This document shows, piece by piece, positions 16,260 through 25,043 of a stretch of 64,000 nt of DNA (position 1 is its first letter; every line of letters starts with the position of its first letter). The translations under genes were made by a program, and so were the position numbers. The notes under the pieces are model-generated. The model did no database searches, was not told the origin of the DNA, and saw only the letters and a program-made list of their open reading frames with translations. This DNA is from Paenibacillus sp. FSL A5-0031 (lineage in GTDB: Bacteria > Bacillota > Bacilli > Paenibacillales > Paenibacillaceae): contig NZ_MRTD01000002.1 of NCBI RefSeq assembly GCF_001956295.1, positions 126,501-190,500 of the forward strand, given 5' to 3'.

Positions 16260-17567
16260 TTATTTAACCGTCTTCCAATACTCCACAATATCTTTCGTCA
16301 ACTCCGCACGATCCGAAGCACCTGCTAAATATTTCTGCATCGATGCGCCAAGCTTAGCCCAGTGGTCAGCTGGCAGCGTGCTGATGGAATCCTCTGTTTT
16401 GCCGTTTGCGATATGTTCAGAAATAGACTTTGCAAGTGGATCTTTGGCTTCAAGTGTAATGTTCTTGAACGCTGGAATAATATTCGCTTTGTTCACGAGG
16501 AAGTCTTGCCCCTTCTCGCTGTATACCATCCACTCCAAAAACGTTTTTGCAGCAGCCTGCTGCTCCGCCGTATTTTTTTCCTTGTCGATGACCAAACGCT
16601 TCGAAACCGCAGAAGACACTTGTGTATTGCCAAAATCATCTGGATTGTTGCTTATAGGGACAGGCAGAAAGCCGTATTGTCCGCTTGCCGTATCAAAGCT
16701 GCTAATTTGCGGCCAAGCCCAGTTCCCTTGGAACCAGATGCCCACCTCGCCTTTACCGAGCACCTCTGGACCGCGCTCATAGGTACCGGACAATGGGGAA
16801 GCTTTGTCGATATTGTATTTTGTCATGATGTCGAACGTATCCATTAGTCCATTGAAAACCGTATTGCTAGCTAAATCGATTGTTCCAGCCTTCAAATCGT
16901 CTATGAACTTTGCAACTGCAGCCGTATCAGCTGATTGACCTGCGTAAGCCAGCGGCAAATAATGTGCTCCCAGCGACCAATCCATCGGAGAGATAATAAG
17001 CGGCGCTTTTCCCGAAGCTTCGATTTTCTTGAACAGCTCTTCAAGTGCGCTTGTTGTGTTAATCGTTGCTGGATCAAATGTTCCGCCTACCGCTTGATCT
17101 ACTACCGCTTTGTTATAAATAAATCCATAACCTTCAACTGCAAGCGGGAAAGCGTAGTTTTTACCATCAAAAGTCGTTAGCGCCGTGCTGCGGTCAACGG
17201 CATCCGCCATCCACTTCTCACCGCTAAGATCAAGAACACGATCCTTGAATTTCTCAACATCTCCTGTATCGAGCATCGTAATGGTAGCCGGGTTTCCTGA
17301 TGCATAAAGCGCAGACGCTTTCTCAAAAGGTGACTGTCCAGCCGGTACCGGTATAATTTCAAGCGTAATGTTAGGATTATCCTCTTTAAATACTTTCGCA
17401 GCCTCTTCGAGCTGGGCTTGAATCTCGCCCTTCGAGTTAAGCAACGATATCTTTACTGCAGACCCTCCATTAGACGATCCCGCATTATTCGAATTGCCAC
17501 ATGCCGTTACAACCATAACTACCATTAGCGATAATGCTATCGCTTGCATCCATTTCAATGATTTCAT
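16260..17567 (-). CDS. sugar ABC transporter substrate-binding lipoprotein
   Basis: 435 residues. A signal peptide ends in a lipobox (VMVVTACGNSN, Cys at about 23), followed by a low-complexity N/S/G linker. The family 1 solute-binding domain includes VSKRLVIDKEK and AKTFLEWMVYSEKGQDFL. It captures the sugar outside the membrane and delivers it to the two permeases. The gene is first in the operon, with GGGGGC at the start codon. A strong promoter flanked by LacI-type operators lies upstream. Sucrose or fructooligosaccharide as ligand is inferred from the GH32 hydrolase and fructokinase downstream. Confidence 0.92.
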   Translation of the reverse strand: MKSLKWMQAIALSLMVVMVVTACGNSNNAGSSNGGSAVKISLLNSKGEIQAQLEEAAKVFKEDNPNITLEIIPVPAGQSPFEKASALYASGNPATITMLDTGDVEKFKDRVLDLSGEKWMADAVDRSTALTTFDGKNYAFPLAVEGYGFIYNKAVVDQAVGGTFDPATINTTSALEELFKKIEASGKAPLIISPMDWSLGAHYLPLAYAGQSADTAAVAKFIDDLKAGTIDLASNTVFNGLMDTFDIMTKYNIDKASPLSGTYERGPEVLGKGEVGIWFQGNWAWPQISSFDTASGQYGFLPVPISNNPDDFGNTQVSSAVSKRLVIDKEKNTAEQQAAAKTFLEWMVYSEKGQDFLVNKANIIPAFKNITLEAKDPLAKSISEHIANGKTEDSISTLPADHWAKLGASMQKYLAGASDRAELTKDIVEYWKTVK

Positions 17568-17623
17568 TTGATTGCCCCCAATTTTTTGAGATTGAAAAAG
17601 ATTGAAAGACGATTTACCGATCG

Positions 17624-17638
17624 TGTAAACCGCTTACA
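17624..17638. promoter_or_regulatory. CcpA/LacI-type palindrome downstream of the sucrose promoter
   Basis: TGTAAACCGCTTACA is an imperfect palindrome with TGTAA/TTACA arms. It lies just after the expected transcription start, about 60 bases before the binding-protein gene. It resembles a catabolite-responsive element but departs from consensus at two positions. It could instead be a third site for the local LacI regulator. Confidence 0.5.
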
Positions 17639-17644
17639 AAACGT

Positions 17645-17674
17645 ATTATATAATTGTGAATAAGAGCATGTCAA
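17645..17674 (-). promoter_or_regulatory. sigma-A promoter of the sucrose operon
   Basis: TTGACA (17674-17669) and TATAAT (17650-17645), both exact consensus, are 18 bases apart on the minus strand. The -35 hexamer lies inside the first LacI-type operator, so a bound repressor would block RNA polymerase. Confidence 0.85.
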
Positions 17675-17700
17675 TCGTTTGACATGTTAATCGATTGACA
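17669..17700. promoter_or_regulatory. two abutting LacI-family operators
   Basis: TGTCAATCGTTTGACA (17669-17684) and TGTTAATCGATTGACA (17685-17700) are adjacent 16-base palindromes. The first covers the -35 of the sucrose promoter. The neighbouring LacI-family gene is the natural candidate for the protein that binds them. Confidence 0.75.
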
Positions 17701-17710
17701 TAACTTTTAA

Positions 17711-17744
17711 AAAAATAAAAAACCCTTGCTGCGCTTGGGTTTTT
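17711..17744 (-). terminator. intrinsic terminator of the LacI gene
   Basis: Stem AAAAACCC (ending 17725) with GGGTTTTT (17737-17744) has an 11-base loop and a T-rich tail on the minus strand. It lies between the regulator stop and the sucrose operators. Confidence 0.75.
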
Positions 17745-17758
17745 CACGTTTTTTTAAT

Positions 17759-18736
17759 CTATGTAGAAGCTCGTTTAATCAGTTCAACCGGTAAAATATT
17801 TTCGAATTCGAAAACTTCCTCGTTCATCTGCTTCATAATCAAATCAATCGCCATTTTCCCAATTTCTGCAATCGGCTGTTTCACCGTTGTCAGCTCCGGC
17901 GTGAGCCATCTGGCTGCGCTAATATCGTCGTAACCGATAATTTTCACATCCTCCGGGATTCGTTTGCCGGCGATCACACACTCCTTAACTGCAAAAGCAG
18001 CAATAATATCGCTCGTTGCGAAAATGCCATCCAGATCGGGATGATCCTGAAAAAGCTGATGTATAATTTGCTCGTACTGGAGTTGATCAAACACATTCAT
18101 ATCAGTCTGAATGATGACATGCTCGATCCCCTTCTCCTTCATCACGGCTTGAAACGCTTCTGTACGCTGATTTGCGAGCAAATGCAGCTCCAAATTACCG
18201 CATATATGCGCAATTTTTTTGCAGCCTTCACTAACCAGCAATTGTGCCGCAAGGCTCCCGCCTGCATAATTATCGGAAGAGATATATGGAATTTCACTGC
18301 TGATCTGACGATCAATCGTGACAATTGGCGAGTTCAAATGTTTGTACTCATCGACCTGAAGCGTATGGCTGCCCATAATAATGCCATCCACACGATTGCG
18401 CTTCAGCATTTCGATATAATCCTTTTCTTTCTGCGGGTCAAGCTGGGAATTGCAAAGCAGCATTTTGAAGCCGAGCTCATAAGCATAGTTTTCTATGTGA
18501 TTCGCGAGCTCGCTAAAAAAAGGATGAGCTACACTAGGTATAATAAGACCAATGACGTTAGATTGTTTTCTTAGTAAAGAGCGGGCAATCTCATTAGGCT
18601 GGTAATTTAGTTGCTCCATCGTTTGATAAACCTTCGTTCTCGTAGCTTCACTAATATAACCCCGATTGTTTAAAACGCGGGAAACCGTCGTCACGGATAC
18701 GTTCGCTATTTTTGCCACATCGTGTATCGTTGCCAT
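17759..18736 (-). CDS. LacI-family transcriptional regulator of the sucrose operon
   Basis: 325 residues from the ATG at 18736, chosen because AAAGGGGCGGCC precedes it and the protein then opens with the helix-turn-helix TIHDVAKIANVSVTTVSRVL. The hinge helix NEIARSLLRKQSN and a periplasmic-binding-protein-like effector domain follow (IGLIIPSVAHPFFSELA, DGIIMGS, GIFATSDIIAAFAVKE). It is expected to repress the operon directly downstream and to release on binding a sugar ligand. Two 16-base palindromes at 17669-17700 are its likely sites. The operon runs in the same direction, so the regulator is transcribed just ahead of its target but ends at its own terminator. Confidence 0.92.
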   Translation of the reverse strand: MATIHDVAKIANVSVTTVSRVLNNRGYISEATRTKVYQTMEQLNYQPNEIARSLLRKQSNVIGLIIPSVAHPFFSELANHIENYAYELGFKMLLCNSQLDPQKEKDYIEMLKRNRVDGIIMGSHTLQVDEYKHLNSPIVTIDRQISSEIPYISSDNYAGGSLAAQLLVSEGCKKIAHICGNLELHLLANQRTEAFQAVMKEKGIEHVIIQTDMNVFDQLQYEQIIHQLFQDHPDLDGIFATSDIIAAFAVKECVIAGKRIPEDVKIIGYDDISAARWLTPELTTVKQPIAEIGKMAIDLIMKQMNEEVFEFENILPVELIKRAST

Positions 18737-18833
18737 GGCCGCCCCTTTGCTTATTGCAGTAGTAGTAACCATTATAGCTAAATGGTTAGCCTTATTATAC
18801 TTAATAAATAATTCAAAAGTATAGATTGTCCAA

Positions 18834-18888
18834 ACAAAAAGAAGCTGTTTCAGATAAGCCCTTTGCGACTTATTTGAAACAGCTTCTT
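18834..18888 (-). terminator. intrinsic terminator of murA
   Basis: A 20-base stem with one G-T pair (18839-18858 with 18869-18888) is followed on the minus strand by TTTTTGTTTGG, about 20 bases after the murA stop. Confidence 0.85.
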
Positions 18889-18909
18889 TATCTTGTTCTT
18901 AACGGAAAA

Positions 18910-20346
18910 TTAAGCCCACGTCGGCTGAACTTTGAGAACCACAACTTCTTTCTCACGCTTAAAGGAAGCAGCTGTATCCACATCAGAAGACGTTGAAGAG
19001 ATCGCCACTACAGCAGCTGTATCACGTACTACCGATGTAACTTGGACCGAAACGGATGGCTTGCTTGCCGCCGTGTCTTCCTCGCTAATCAGCTCAATAC
19101 GATGAATATCAGCCCCAAGAGCTGCAAGCTTGCCTGTAATGTTGACATAACCGCGATCCACATGATGCAGACCTGTTACTTCAGTCTCGCCTTCCGCCCG
19201 CAAAGCCGCACAAATAAGTGCTGCTCCTGCTCTCAAATCGGTAGCGCATACCTTTGCACCCGTTAGCGGCATACCGCCATTAACGATAGCTGTACGTCCA
19301 TCGACTTTAATTTGAGCGTTCATCTTCTGGAATTCCTCGACATGCATAAAACGATTTTCGAAAACCGTTTCCGTTACAACGCTTGTTCCCTCAGATACGA
19401 GGAGAAGAGCCATCATTTGAGATTGCATATCTGTTGGGAAACCTGGATGCGGCAATGTTTTCACATCAACCGATTTCAATTGCTTGCTCGATTGTACACG
19501 AATTCCGTTATCGCTCTCCGTAATTTCTACGCCCATTTCCTGCAGCTTAGAGATTACCGGCGTCAAATGATCAGAAATTGCACCTTCAACGAATACGTCA
19601 CCGCCTGTAATAGCGGCCGCAATCATGTACGTGCCTGCTTCAACACGGTCAGGAATTACATTATGAGCTGCGCCATACATCCGGTCCACGCCTTCAATAC
19701 GAATAACTCCTGTACCAGCGCCACGAACTTTGCCGCCCATAGCATTGATATAGTTGGCCAAATCCACGATTTCCGGTTCTTTGGCTGCATTCTCAAGAAT
19801 CGTTGTGCCATCTGCTAAAGCAGCTGCCATCATAATATTTTCCGTTGCGCCTACGCTGGCTACGTCTAGGTAAATTTTCGCACCCTTAAGACGCGTCTTT
19901 GTGCTGGCTTCGATAAAGCCCTGCCCAAGCGTAATTTCAGCGCCCATCGCTTCAAAGCCCTTCAAATGCTGATCAATCGGACGAGTGCCGATCGCACAGC
20001 CGCCAGGCAATGAAATTCTTACCTTGCCTATCCGACCAAGAAGAGGACCCATAACTAAGAAGGATGCCCGCATTTTTCGAATAAGCTCATAAGGAGCTTC
20101 ATAAGTCGTAATGGTCTGCGCTGTAATGCGCATCGTTTCATTATTATAGGATAATTGTGCGCCTAAAGAGGCAAGCACCTTCTGAATCGTCATAACGTCG
20201 TCGAGGAGGGGTACGTCATAGATGACGCTGTCTCCTTCTGTCGCCAATAATGAGGCCGCTAAAATGGGGAGTACTGCATTTTTTGCTCCGCTAACACGGA
20301 CCGTTCCCTTCAAACGCTGGCCTCCGCGGACGATAATTTTGGTCAT
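18910..20346 (-). CDS. murA: UDP-N-acetylglucosamine 1-carboxyvinyltransferase (MurA)
   Basis: First committed enzyme of peptidoglycan synthesis, transferring enolpyruvate from PEP to UDP-GlcNAc in the cytoplasm; target of fosfomycin. The catalytic cysteine is in [16 protein letters not shown]. Other family stretches include [34 protein letters not shown] and [14 protein letters not shown]. The family usually ends near residue 420-435. Here 478 residues are predicted, with an extra tail of about 45 residues rich in Ser, Thr, Val and Asp. Ribosome site GGAGGG precedes the ATG. A weak promoter (CGACAA-18-ATCTTA on the plus strand, 20426-20455, read in reverse) may drive it. Confidence 0.95.
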   Translation of the reverse strand: MTKIIVRGGQRLKGTVRVSGAKNAVLPILAASLLATEGDSVIYDVPLLDDVMTIQKVLASLGAQLSYNNETMRITAQTITTYEAPYELIRKMRASFLVMGPLLGRIGKVRISLPGGCAIGTRPIDQHLKGFEAMGAEITLGQGFIEASTKTRLKGAKIYLDVASVGATENIMMAAALADGTTILENAAKEPEIVDLANYINAMGGKVRGAGTGVIRIEGVDRMYGAAHNVIPDRVEAGTYMIAAAITGGDVFVEGAISDHLTPVISKLQEMGVEITESDNGIRVQSSKQLKSVDVKTLPHPGFPTDMQSQMMALLLVSEGTSVVTETVFENRFMHVEEFQKMNAQIKVDGRTAIVNGGMPLTGAKVCATDLRAGAALICAALRAEGETEVTGLHHVDRGYVNITGKLAALGADIHRIELISEEDTAASKPSVSVQVTSVVRDTAAVVAISSTSSDVDTAASFKREKEVVVLKVQPTWA

Positions 20347-20646
20347 CTTTTGGTTCCCTCCGCGAACTGCATTTTCTATTTCCTATTTGTGAAAAAAAAG
20401 GTTTATCTCACTTTACCCAACCTTCATCTTATCACTCAATTACACCAATCGACAAGCGTTATATTATTACCATTTTTTACATGTCATTCCCAGCGCATTT
20501 TATGACTTTTTTCTCCAAAAACGTCTCTTTTTCACGAAAAAACTACGTTTCCGGTTCGATTACGGGTCCTGATTTATACCTATTCGCAAGCCATCTGCTT
20601 TTTGAGACCGTCATGTATTACCCATTGTTGACATGTTTCGCTTTTG
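20347..20646. other. murA upstream region
   Basis: About 300 bases without a gene. It holds a possible weak sigma-A promoter for murA (minus strand TTGTCG at 20455-20450 and TAAGAT at 20431-20426, 18 bases apart). An imperfect hairpin at 20518-20550 with five T residues after it may terminate the DUF1146 gene. No ywmB-like gene is seen here. Confidence 0.4.
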
Positions 20647-20913
20647 TTATTCGACAAACGATTTGAGAAGAACGGTGTAGCCCCAATATTCCAAGATGAA
20701 TTTTGCTAACAAATGACCCATTATAATTGCAACAAATACTTGAAACAAACGAGCCTTTGGACTCTTTGGAAAACGAAAAAAAGCTTCCCATTTCACCTCT
20801 TGCAGTACAAACCACACCAGAATAATGCTGAGAATAACAATGATTATAGAAAACAACCCGGTCATTCCGGTGTAGTTTTGCAAACCATTTATAAGACCGT
20901 AATTAACGTCCAT
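20647..20913 (-). CDS. DUF1146-family small membrane protein (YwzB-like)
   Basis: 88 residues with two membrane segments (about 17-37, LFSIIIVILSIILVWFVLQEV, and about 55-80). Between them lies the basic stretch KWEAFFRFPKSPKARLFQ. This layout and the closing GHLLAKFILEYWGY fit the DUF1146/YwzB family that sits upstream of murA in Bacillus and Paenibacillus. Start has AGGAGG. Role unknown; it probably resides in the cytoplasmic membrane. Confidence 0.8.
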   Translation of the reverse strand: MDVNYGLINGLQNYTGMTGLFSIIIVILSIILVWFVLQEVKWEAFFRFPKSPKARLFQVFVAIIMGHLLAKFILEYWGYTVLLKSFVE

Positions 20914-21029
20914 GATGCCTCCTGAGCTTTTTCATGTTTTAAGCTTCAAACTCAAGCAGCTTTACAAGAAGCATTTATCTTGCTTCATATTATTAACGTA
21001 ACTGGAAGCCATTTTGTTTGATGAAAATA

Positions 21030-24000
21030 TTAGGCGATAAATCGGTGGAGCAGCACCGTGTAGTCTGCACGGCTAGCCTGCAGGCTTGGTTTGTACAGAT
21101 TTGACTCTATCCCTTCAATTTGTTTGTTCAGCTTCATGGCATACAGCATGGGTGCTGACCAATGAGACTTTGGTACATCGGCGAACGGATCAATGACAGG
21201 CAGCTTAGGCCGTACACCTTCCGCATAACCGATAATCATTGCCATTTCCGCCCTTGTAATCGGCTGATCCGGCTTGAACTCGCCATTCGGGAATCCTTTT
21301 ACCCAGCCTTGCTCTACAGCCCTCGTAATCGCATCATTAGCCCAATGTTTTAATGGGACGTCTTTGAATCGCTTCCCTTGCACGCGACTTGATAAAGCTG
21401 GCTTATATGCCTTCACAACCATTGAAACGGCCTCGGCTCGCGTTATGGAGCGTCTAGGCTCAAAGCGATTTTGTCCTGTTCCGTTAATAATGCCTTTTTT
21501 GTTTAACGCGACGATTTCATTTTGAGCCCAATGGCCTTTAATATCACGGAATCCAGCAATCAACTCCTCTGATTTCACCTTTAAGCGATAATACTGCTTG
21601 TCAAAAGGGGCATCTGCTTCCAGCTTCACGTAATACACTCCAGGCTGCAGCAGCTTTTCTTCGGTTTGCAGCTTCCCGCTTGCTTTTGTTTTGGATGTCG
21701 TAAGCTGCTTCATCCGTTTATCATAGAGCAAGAGGCTCAAATCAACGTCAAGCGGCACACCGTTTACCGTCATGCTGATGATGCTGGCGTTTGAAACCCG
21801 GATTTGAAACCAATCTACGTCGGAGTAGCTGCTAATTACACCAAGGTACTCCGTACCTGGATTAATCATAAACGCCTCGTACGATTTATCGTTTGGTTCA
21901 TTCGGATCATCATATTTTGGCATGTAATCCATCTTCAATATGTAGGTGCCTATGGTCGGACTAGCTTCTGAGGAGATCGCATTGTGAACACGAATATAAT
22001 ATTTACCAGGAGTCACAGTTATGACTGGTGACTGCTCAGTCTCCCCTTCACCCTCATCATCGTACACCATTAATTGCTGACCTGCCTTCTGAATAGCAAG
22101 CCCAGGATCAATACGCGCCGTATTCGTACTAAGCGTAAGACTTAGCTTCCCGCTCTGCGTAAAGGTTATCGTAAACCAGTCGCGATCGGCGGGTTGATGA
22201 AAGTTGCCTGTAATCGACTGTGTACGAGGCTGCAATGTATAGGCTTCAAACGATTTATCATTTTTCTCGTAATCGTCCGGCTTCATCGTAAAAGTAGACG
22301 TGAGCAGATAAGGCAATTCATCGTTGCTGCTCTGATTGATGAGCTCCAGATGAATGAGCTGCCGCCCTTTTTTAACTTCAAGATCAATGGACCTGCTTGC
22401 AAGCTTCGTATCGCTCGTGCTTTGCTTCACGCCATTCATGTAATGGGTGAGCCTAACAGGCGGGACAATTTTTCCGCTAGGAACAAGCCCTTCATATTGT
22501 ATGGTCAGTGTGCCATCATACGGCGCATCGATTTGATACCAATCATGGTCGGATACGCCCTGCAGCAAAGCCGAAATTTGGCTATTCAGCGGAAACCTTG
22601 CAGCAGTTGATTGGGTGTCATTCGGTTCGAAGCCGTCTGGCTTCAAGGTTGAACGTACCGCTTGATCGATCTGCAGCACACCGTAGCCTGACGTGCTGTC
22701 CGCACCTGGCGGCCCAATATCCTTAGCTGTTTGGCGCAGCAGCTCGCGTATCTGGTAAGGCTTCATGTCCTTGTAGCGAGCCCATATGAGCGCTGCAGCA
22801 GCTGCGGCTTGCGGAGCCGCCATTGAAGTTCCTTCTTCTTTCTTATAGAGTCCACCAATGGCTGTTGTATATACATTCCAAGGTGCGACAAGGTCAAGCT
22901 CAGTGCCTCGATTCGATCGACTATCGACCGTATTATTCGACTTGACGCCACCGACAGCGAGTACCGTCGGATAAGCTGCCGGGTATTTTACCGCAGCTTT
23001 CTCTCCAAAGGTGACTCCGTCATTGCCTGCCGCTGCTACGAGCAGTACGTTTTTGCTTTCCGCATATTGTACAATGTCGAGCATGTACGGTGAATATCGA
23101 TGAAGGCCAACCGACAGCACAACGATGCTTGCTCCGCTGCGAACGGCGTACAATATAGCCTCGCCGAGCTCCTGCTCTGTTCCGTCACCTCGGTGATCCA
23201 GCGCTTTTATCGGCATGATTTTGGCTTTCCACAGGATGCCTGAAACGCCAATGCCGTTATTTCCTACAGCTGCGATAACACCTGCTACACTTGTACCGTG
23301 CCCATTGTCATCATCGGGCGAATCGCCAGGGCTCACTAGATTAGCGCCTGGAACAAGATTAGGCTTCAAATCCGGATGTTCCAAATCAACACCTGTATCC
23401 ACGATCGCTATCGTAAGCTGCTGCTGCTCGCGAACGGTTTCCCACGCCTTTTGCGCGCCGATCTGACTGAGATAAAGCTGCTTAGACAATTCAGGATCAT
23501 TTGCTTTCAGTGCTGTAGCTGCAGCCGCAATCTTCGCTGTGGAAGCAGCCTCAGACTCCTGCGGCGCCGCTGGCGGTGTCGATGGAGTCTCTGCGGGCGA
23601 TTCTTCGTTAGGTACAGAAGCTGCCGGTGATACATTGGATGGTGAAGACTCTTTAGTCGACACATCAGTAGATGCAGCTCCAGGGAGTGATGCATCTGAA
23701 GATATAGAGCTTGTAGGCGACAAATCAGAAGACGCAGTTCCTGGGATTGATGCATCTAAAGATACAGAGCTTGCGGGCGATACATTGGATGGTGAAGAGC
23801 CTGTAGGCCGCGCATCGCTGCGTGCGGCCTCTGAGCCTGCCGAGGCTGCGTCCTCCGACTCGCCGGCAGGCAGAGCAAGCATATGCACCCTATTGTTCGG
23901 GTGCACGTACTCTACGCCCGGCAGGCTTCGCAGCCGGTCGAGCCATTCCTGTACGTCCGCGCCTTCAGCGGCCGGACGTACGAGCATGACCGCCGCCTCA

Positions 24001-24383
24001 TTCTGGCGGCGGAGCACCTCTGTCCCGCGCAGCTCATGCGCTAGCGCGGGGTCACGCCATTTGAGCAGCCAGCTTTGCGGCTGCTCTGCATCGGCGCCTT
24101 CGGCGTCCTCAGCCGCAGGGGATGCTGCGGCCAGCGCCGTAGGCGCCGCTCCGGGAGCGAACCCTGCGGGGGCTATGCCCCCGAGGGTGATGCTCCCGAT
24201 CAGCAGCGCGGGCAGCGCGCGACGAAGGAGCTTGCGCGCGGCGAGCGTGGCAATGGCGATTGCTTGCATAGACAAGCGAGCTTTATGCTTTTTGAGCGCA
24301 GAGCCCTGTCGATCAACAGATGGGCTCTGACTAATCATTTGTGATTTTCGTAATTCCTTTGGTTCTTTTTGAGTGCTCATCAT
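21030..24383 (-). CDS. SLH-anchored subtilisin-like serine protease with PPC domains
   Basis: 1117 residues from an ATG at 24383 (AAAAGG upstream); a TTG at 24431 with GAAGGA would add 16. Order: signal peptide after a basic stretch, an inhibitor-I9-like prodomain (LRSLPGVEYVHPNNRV), and a Ser/Pro/Ala repeat linker. The S8 catalytic domain has Asp in IAIVDTGVDLEHPDL (about 327), His in NGHGTSVAGV (about 361) and Ser in GTSMAAPQ (about 518). Three bacterial pre-peptidase C-terminal (PPC) domains follow (each opening FEPND, YEKND or NEPND), then three SLH domains at the end. It is a secreted protease held on the S-layer or cell wall. The N-terminal 190 codons are much more GC-rich than the rest. 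Confidence 0.92.
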   Translation of the reverse strand: MMSTQKEPKELRKSQMISQSPSVDRQGSALKKHKARLSMQAIAIATLAARKLLRRALPALLIGSITLGGIAPAGFAPGAAPTALAAASPAAEDAEGADAEQPQSWLLKWRDPALAHELRGTEVLRRQNEAAVMLVRPAAEGADVQEWLDRLRSLPGVEYVHPNNRVHMLALPAGESEDAASAGSEAARSDARPTGSSPSNVSPASSVSLDASIPGTASSDLSPTSSISSDASLPGAASTDVSTKESSPSNVSPAASVPNEESPAETPSTPPAAPQESEAASTAKIAAAATALKANDPELSKQLYLSQIGAQKAWETVREQQQLTIAIVDTGVDLEHPDLKPNLVPGANLVSPGDSPDDDNGHGTSVAGVIAAVGNNGIGVSGILWKAKIMPIKALDHRGDGTEQELGEAILYAVRSGASIVVLSVGLHRYSPYMLDIVQYAESKNVLLVAAAGNDGVTFGEKAAVKYPAAYPTVLAVGGVKSNNTVDSRSNRGTELDLVAPWNVYTTAIGGLYKKEEGTSMAAPQAAAAAALIWARYKDMKPYQIRELLRQTAKDIGPPGADSTSGYGVLQIDQAVRSTLKPDGFEPNDTQSTAARFPLNSQISALLQGVSDHDWYQIDAPYDGTLTIQYEGLVPSGKIVPPVRLTHYMNGVKQSTSDTKLASRSIDLEVKKGRQLIHLELINQSSNDELPYLLTSTFTMKPDDYEKNDKSFEAYTLQPRTQSITGNFHQPADRDWFTITFTQSGKLSLTLSTNTARIDPGLAIQKAGQQLMVYDDEGEGETEQSPVITVTPGKYYIRVHNAISSEASPTIGTYILKMDYMPKYDDPNEPNDKSYEAFMINPGTEYLGVISSYSDVDWFQIRVSNASIISMTVNGVPLDVDLSLLLYDKRMKQLTTSKTKASGKLQTEEKLLQPGVYYVKLEADAPFDKQYYRLKVKSEELIAGFRDIKGHWAQNEIVALNKKGIINGTGQNRFEPRRSITRAEAVSMVVKAYKPALSSRVQGKRFKDVPLKHWANDAITRAVEQGWVKGFPNGEFKPDQPITRAEMAMIIGYAEGVRPKLPVIDPFADVPKSHWSAPMLYAMKLNKQIEGIESNLYKPSLQASRADYTVLLHRFIA
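23641..23800 (-). repeat. 60-base imperfect tandem repeat in the protease linker
   Basis: Bases 23671-23720 and 23731-23780 align at exactly 60-base spacing with a handful of differences (for example GATATAGAGCTTGTAGGCGA with GATACAGAGCTTGCGGGCGA). A weaker copy starts at 23641. Each unit encodes 20 residues of Ser/Pro/Ala-rich linker between prodomain and catalytic domain. Confidence 0.8.
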
Positions 24384-24431
24384 TTTCTGCCTTTTCGTAT
24401 GAAACGGGTTATGGTTTTTTCCCACTTTCAA

Positions 24432-25043
24432 TTGGATATTCCTTCACTACAATTTCTCTTCACAGGTATCAATTCCCTTGTTTCTGTAAGACAAAAAGGA
24501 CAAAAGTCCTACAACTATCCCGCTCCATAGCTTGGAACGTCAGTATTCGGCACAAACTATTATTTCCCGGTAAATATAGACGAGCGGCAACACAAGTTCA
24601 CATAGATAGAATAGTACTTCATGTCTACTATACGATGAACCTATACTCCCCCTGCTGCACATTACCCGCAACATTCTCCGCTGAAACACTGTAATTATAT
24701 TTCTGCTCGTAATTCCTGATTAAAACAGCGTCAGACAGTTTCCTCTCTTCTTGCTATATGCAAGGAAAATAAATATAGAAATGACTATAATCCAGCCGTT
24801 ACTATCATCATATCTAAAACTGCTGCTGCAGTCTGTGTCCTTAACAGTAACTTTAACTATCATGCTGCTTTTTAGCTTATAAACTACTTTCTATTGCCCT
24901 TGTGCCTCCTCGAAAATCCCCTTCATCGATTAAACAAAAAAATAGATCGTTTAAATAGACATCAGTTCATCATCTACTTAAACGACCTATTATTTTCACA
25001 CCTTTAGAGAACAAAGGTTTAATATCACTCTACTACAATCTGC
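24432..25043. other. intergenic region between nuoN and the protease gene
   Basis: About 600 bases with no confident gene. It contains the nuo terminator (24935-24991). Two short minus-strand open frames (24720-24863 and 24628-24753) look protein-like but lack a good ribosome site; they are treated in the findings. Promoters for the protease are expected here but none is clear. Confidence 0.5.
24935..24991 (-). terminator. intrinsic terminator of the nuo operon
   Basis: A long stem (24941 onward, AATAGATCGTTTAAATAGA, with TCTACTTAAACGACCTATT ending at 24991) has two mismatches and is followed on the minus strand by TTTTTTTGTTTAA. It lies about 50 bases after the nuoN stop. Confidence 0.8.

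Noticed and set aside
23539..24330. 263-codon plus-strand frame
   Set aside because: Antisense to the GC-rich 5' part of the protease gene; an artefact of high GC.
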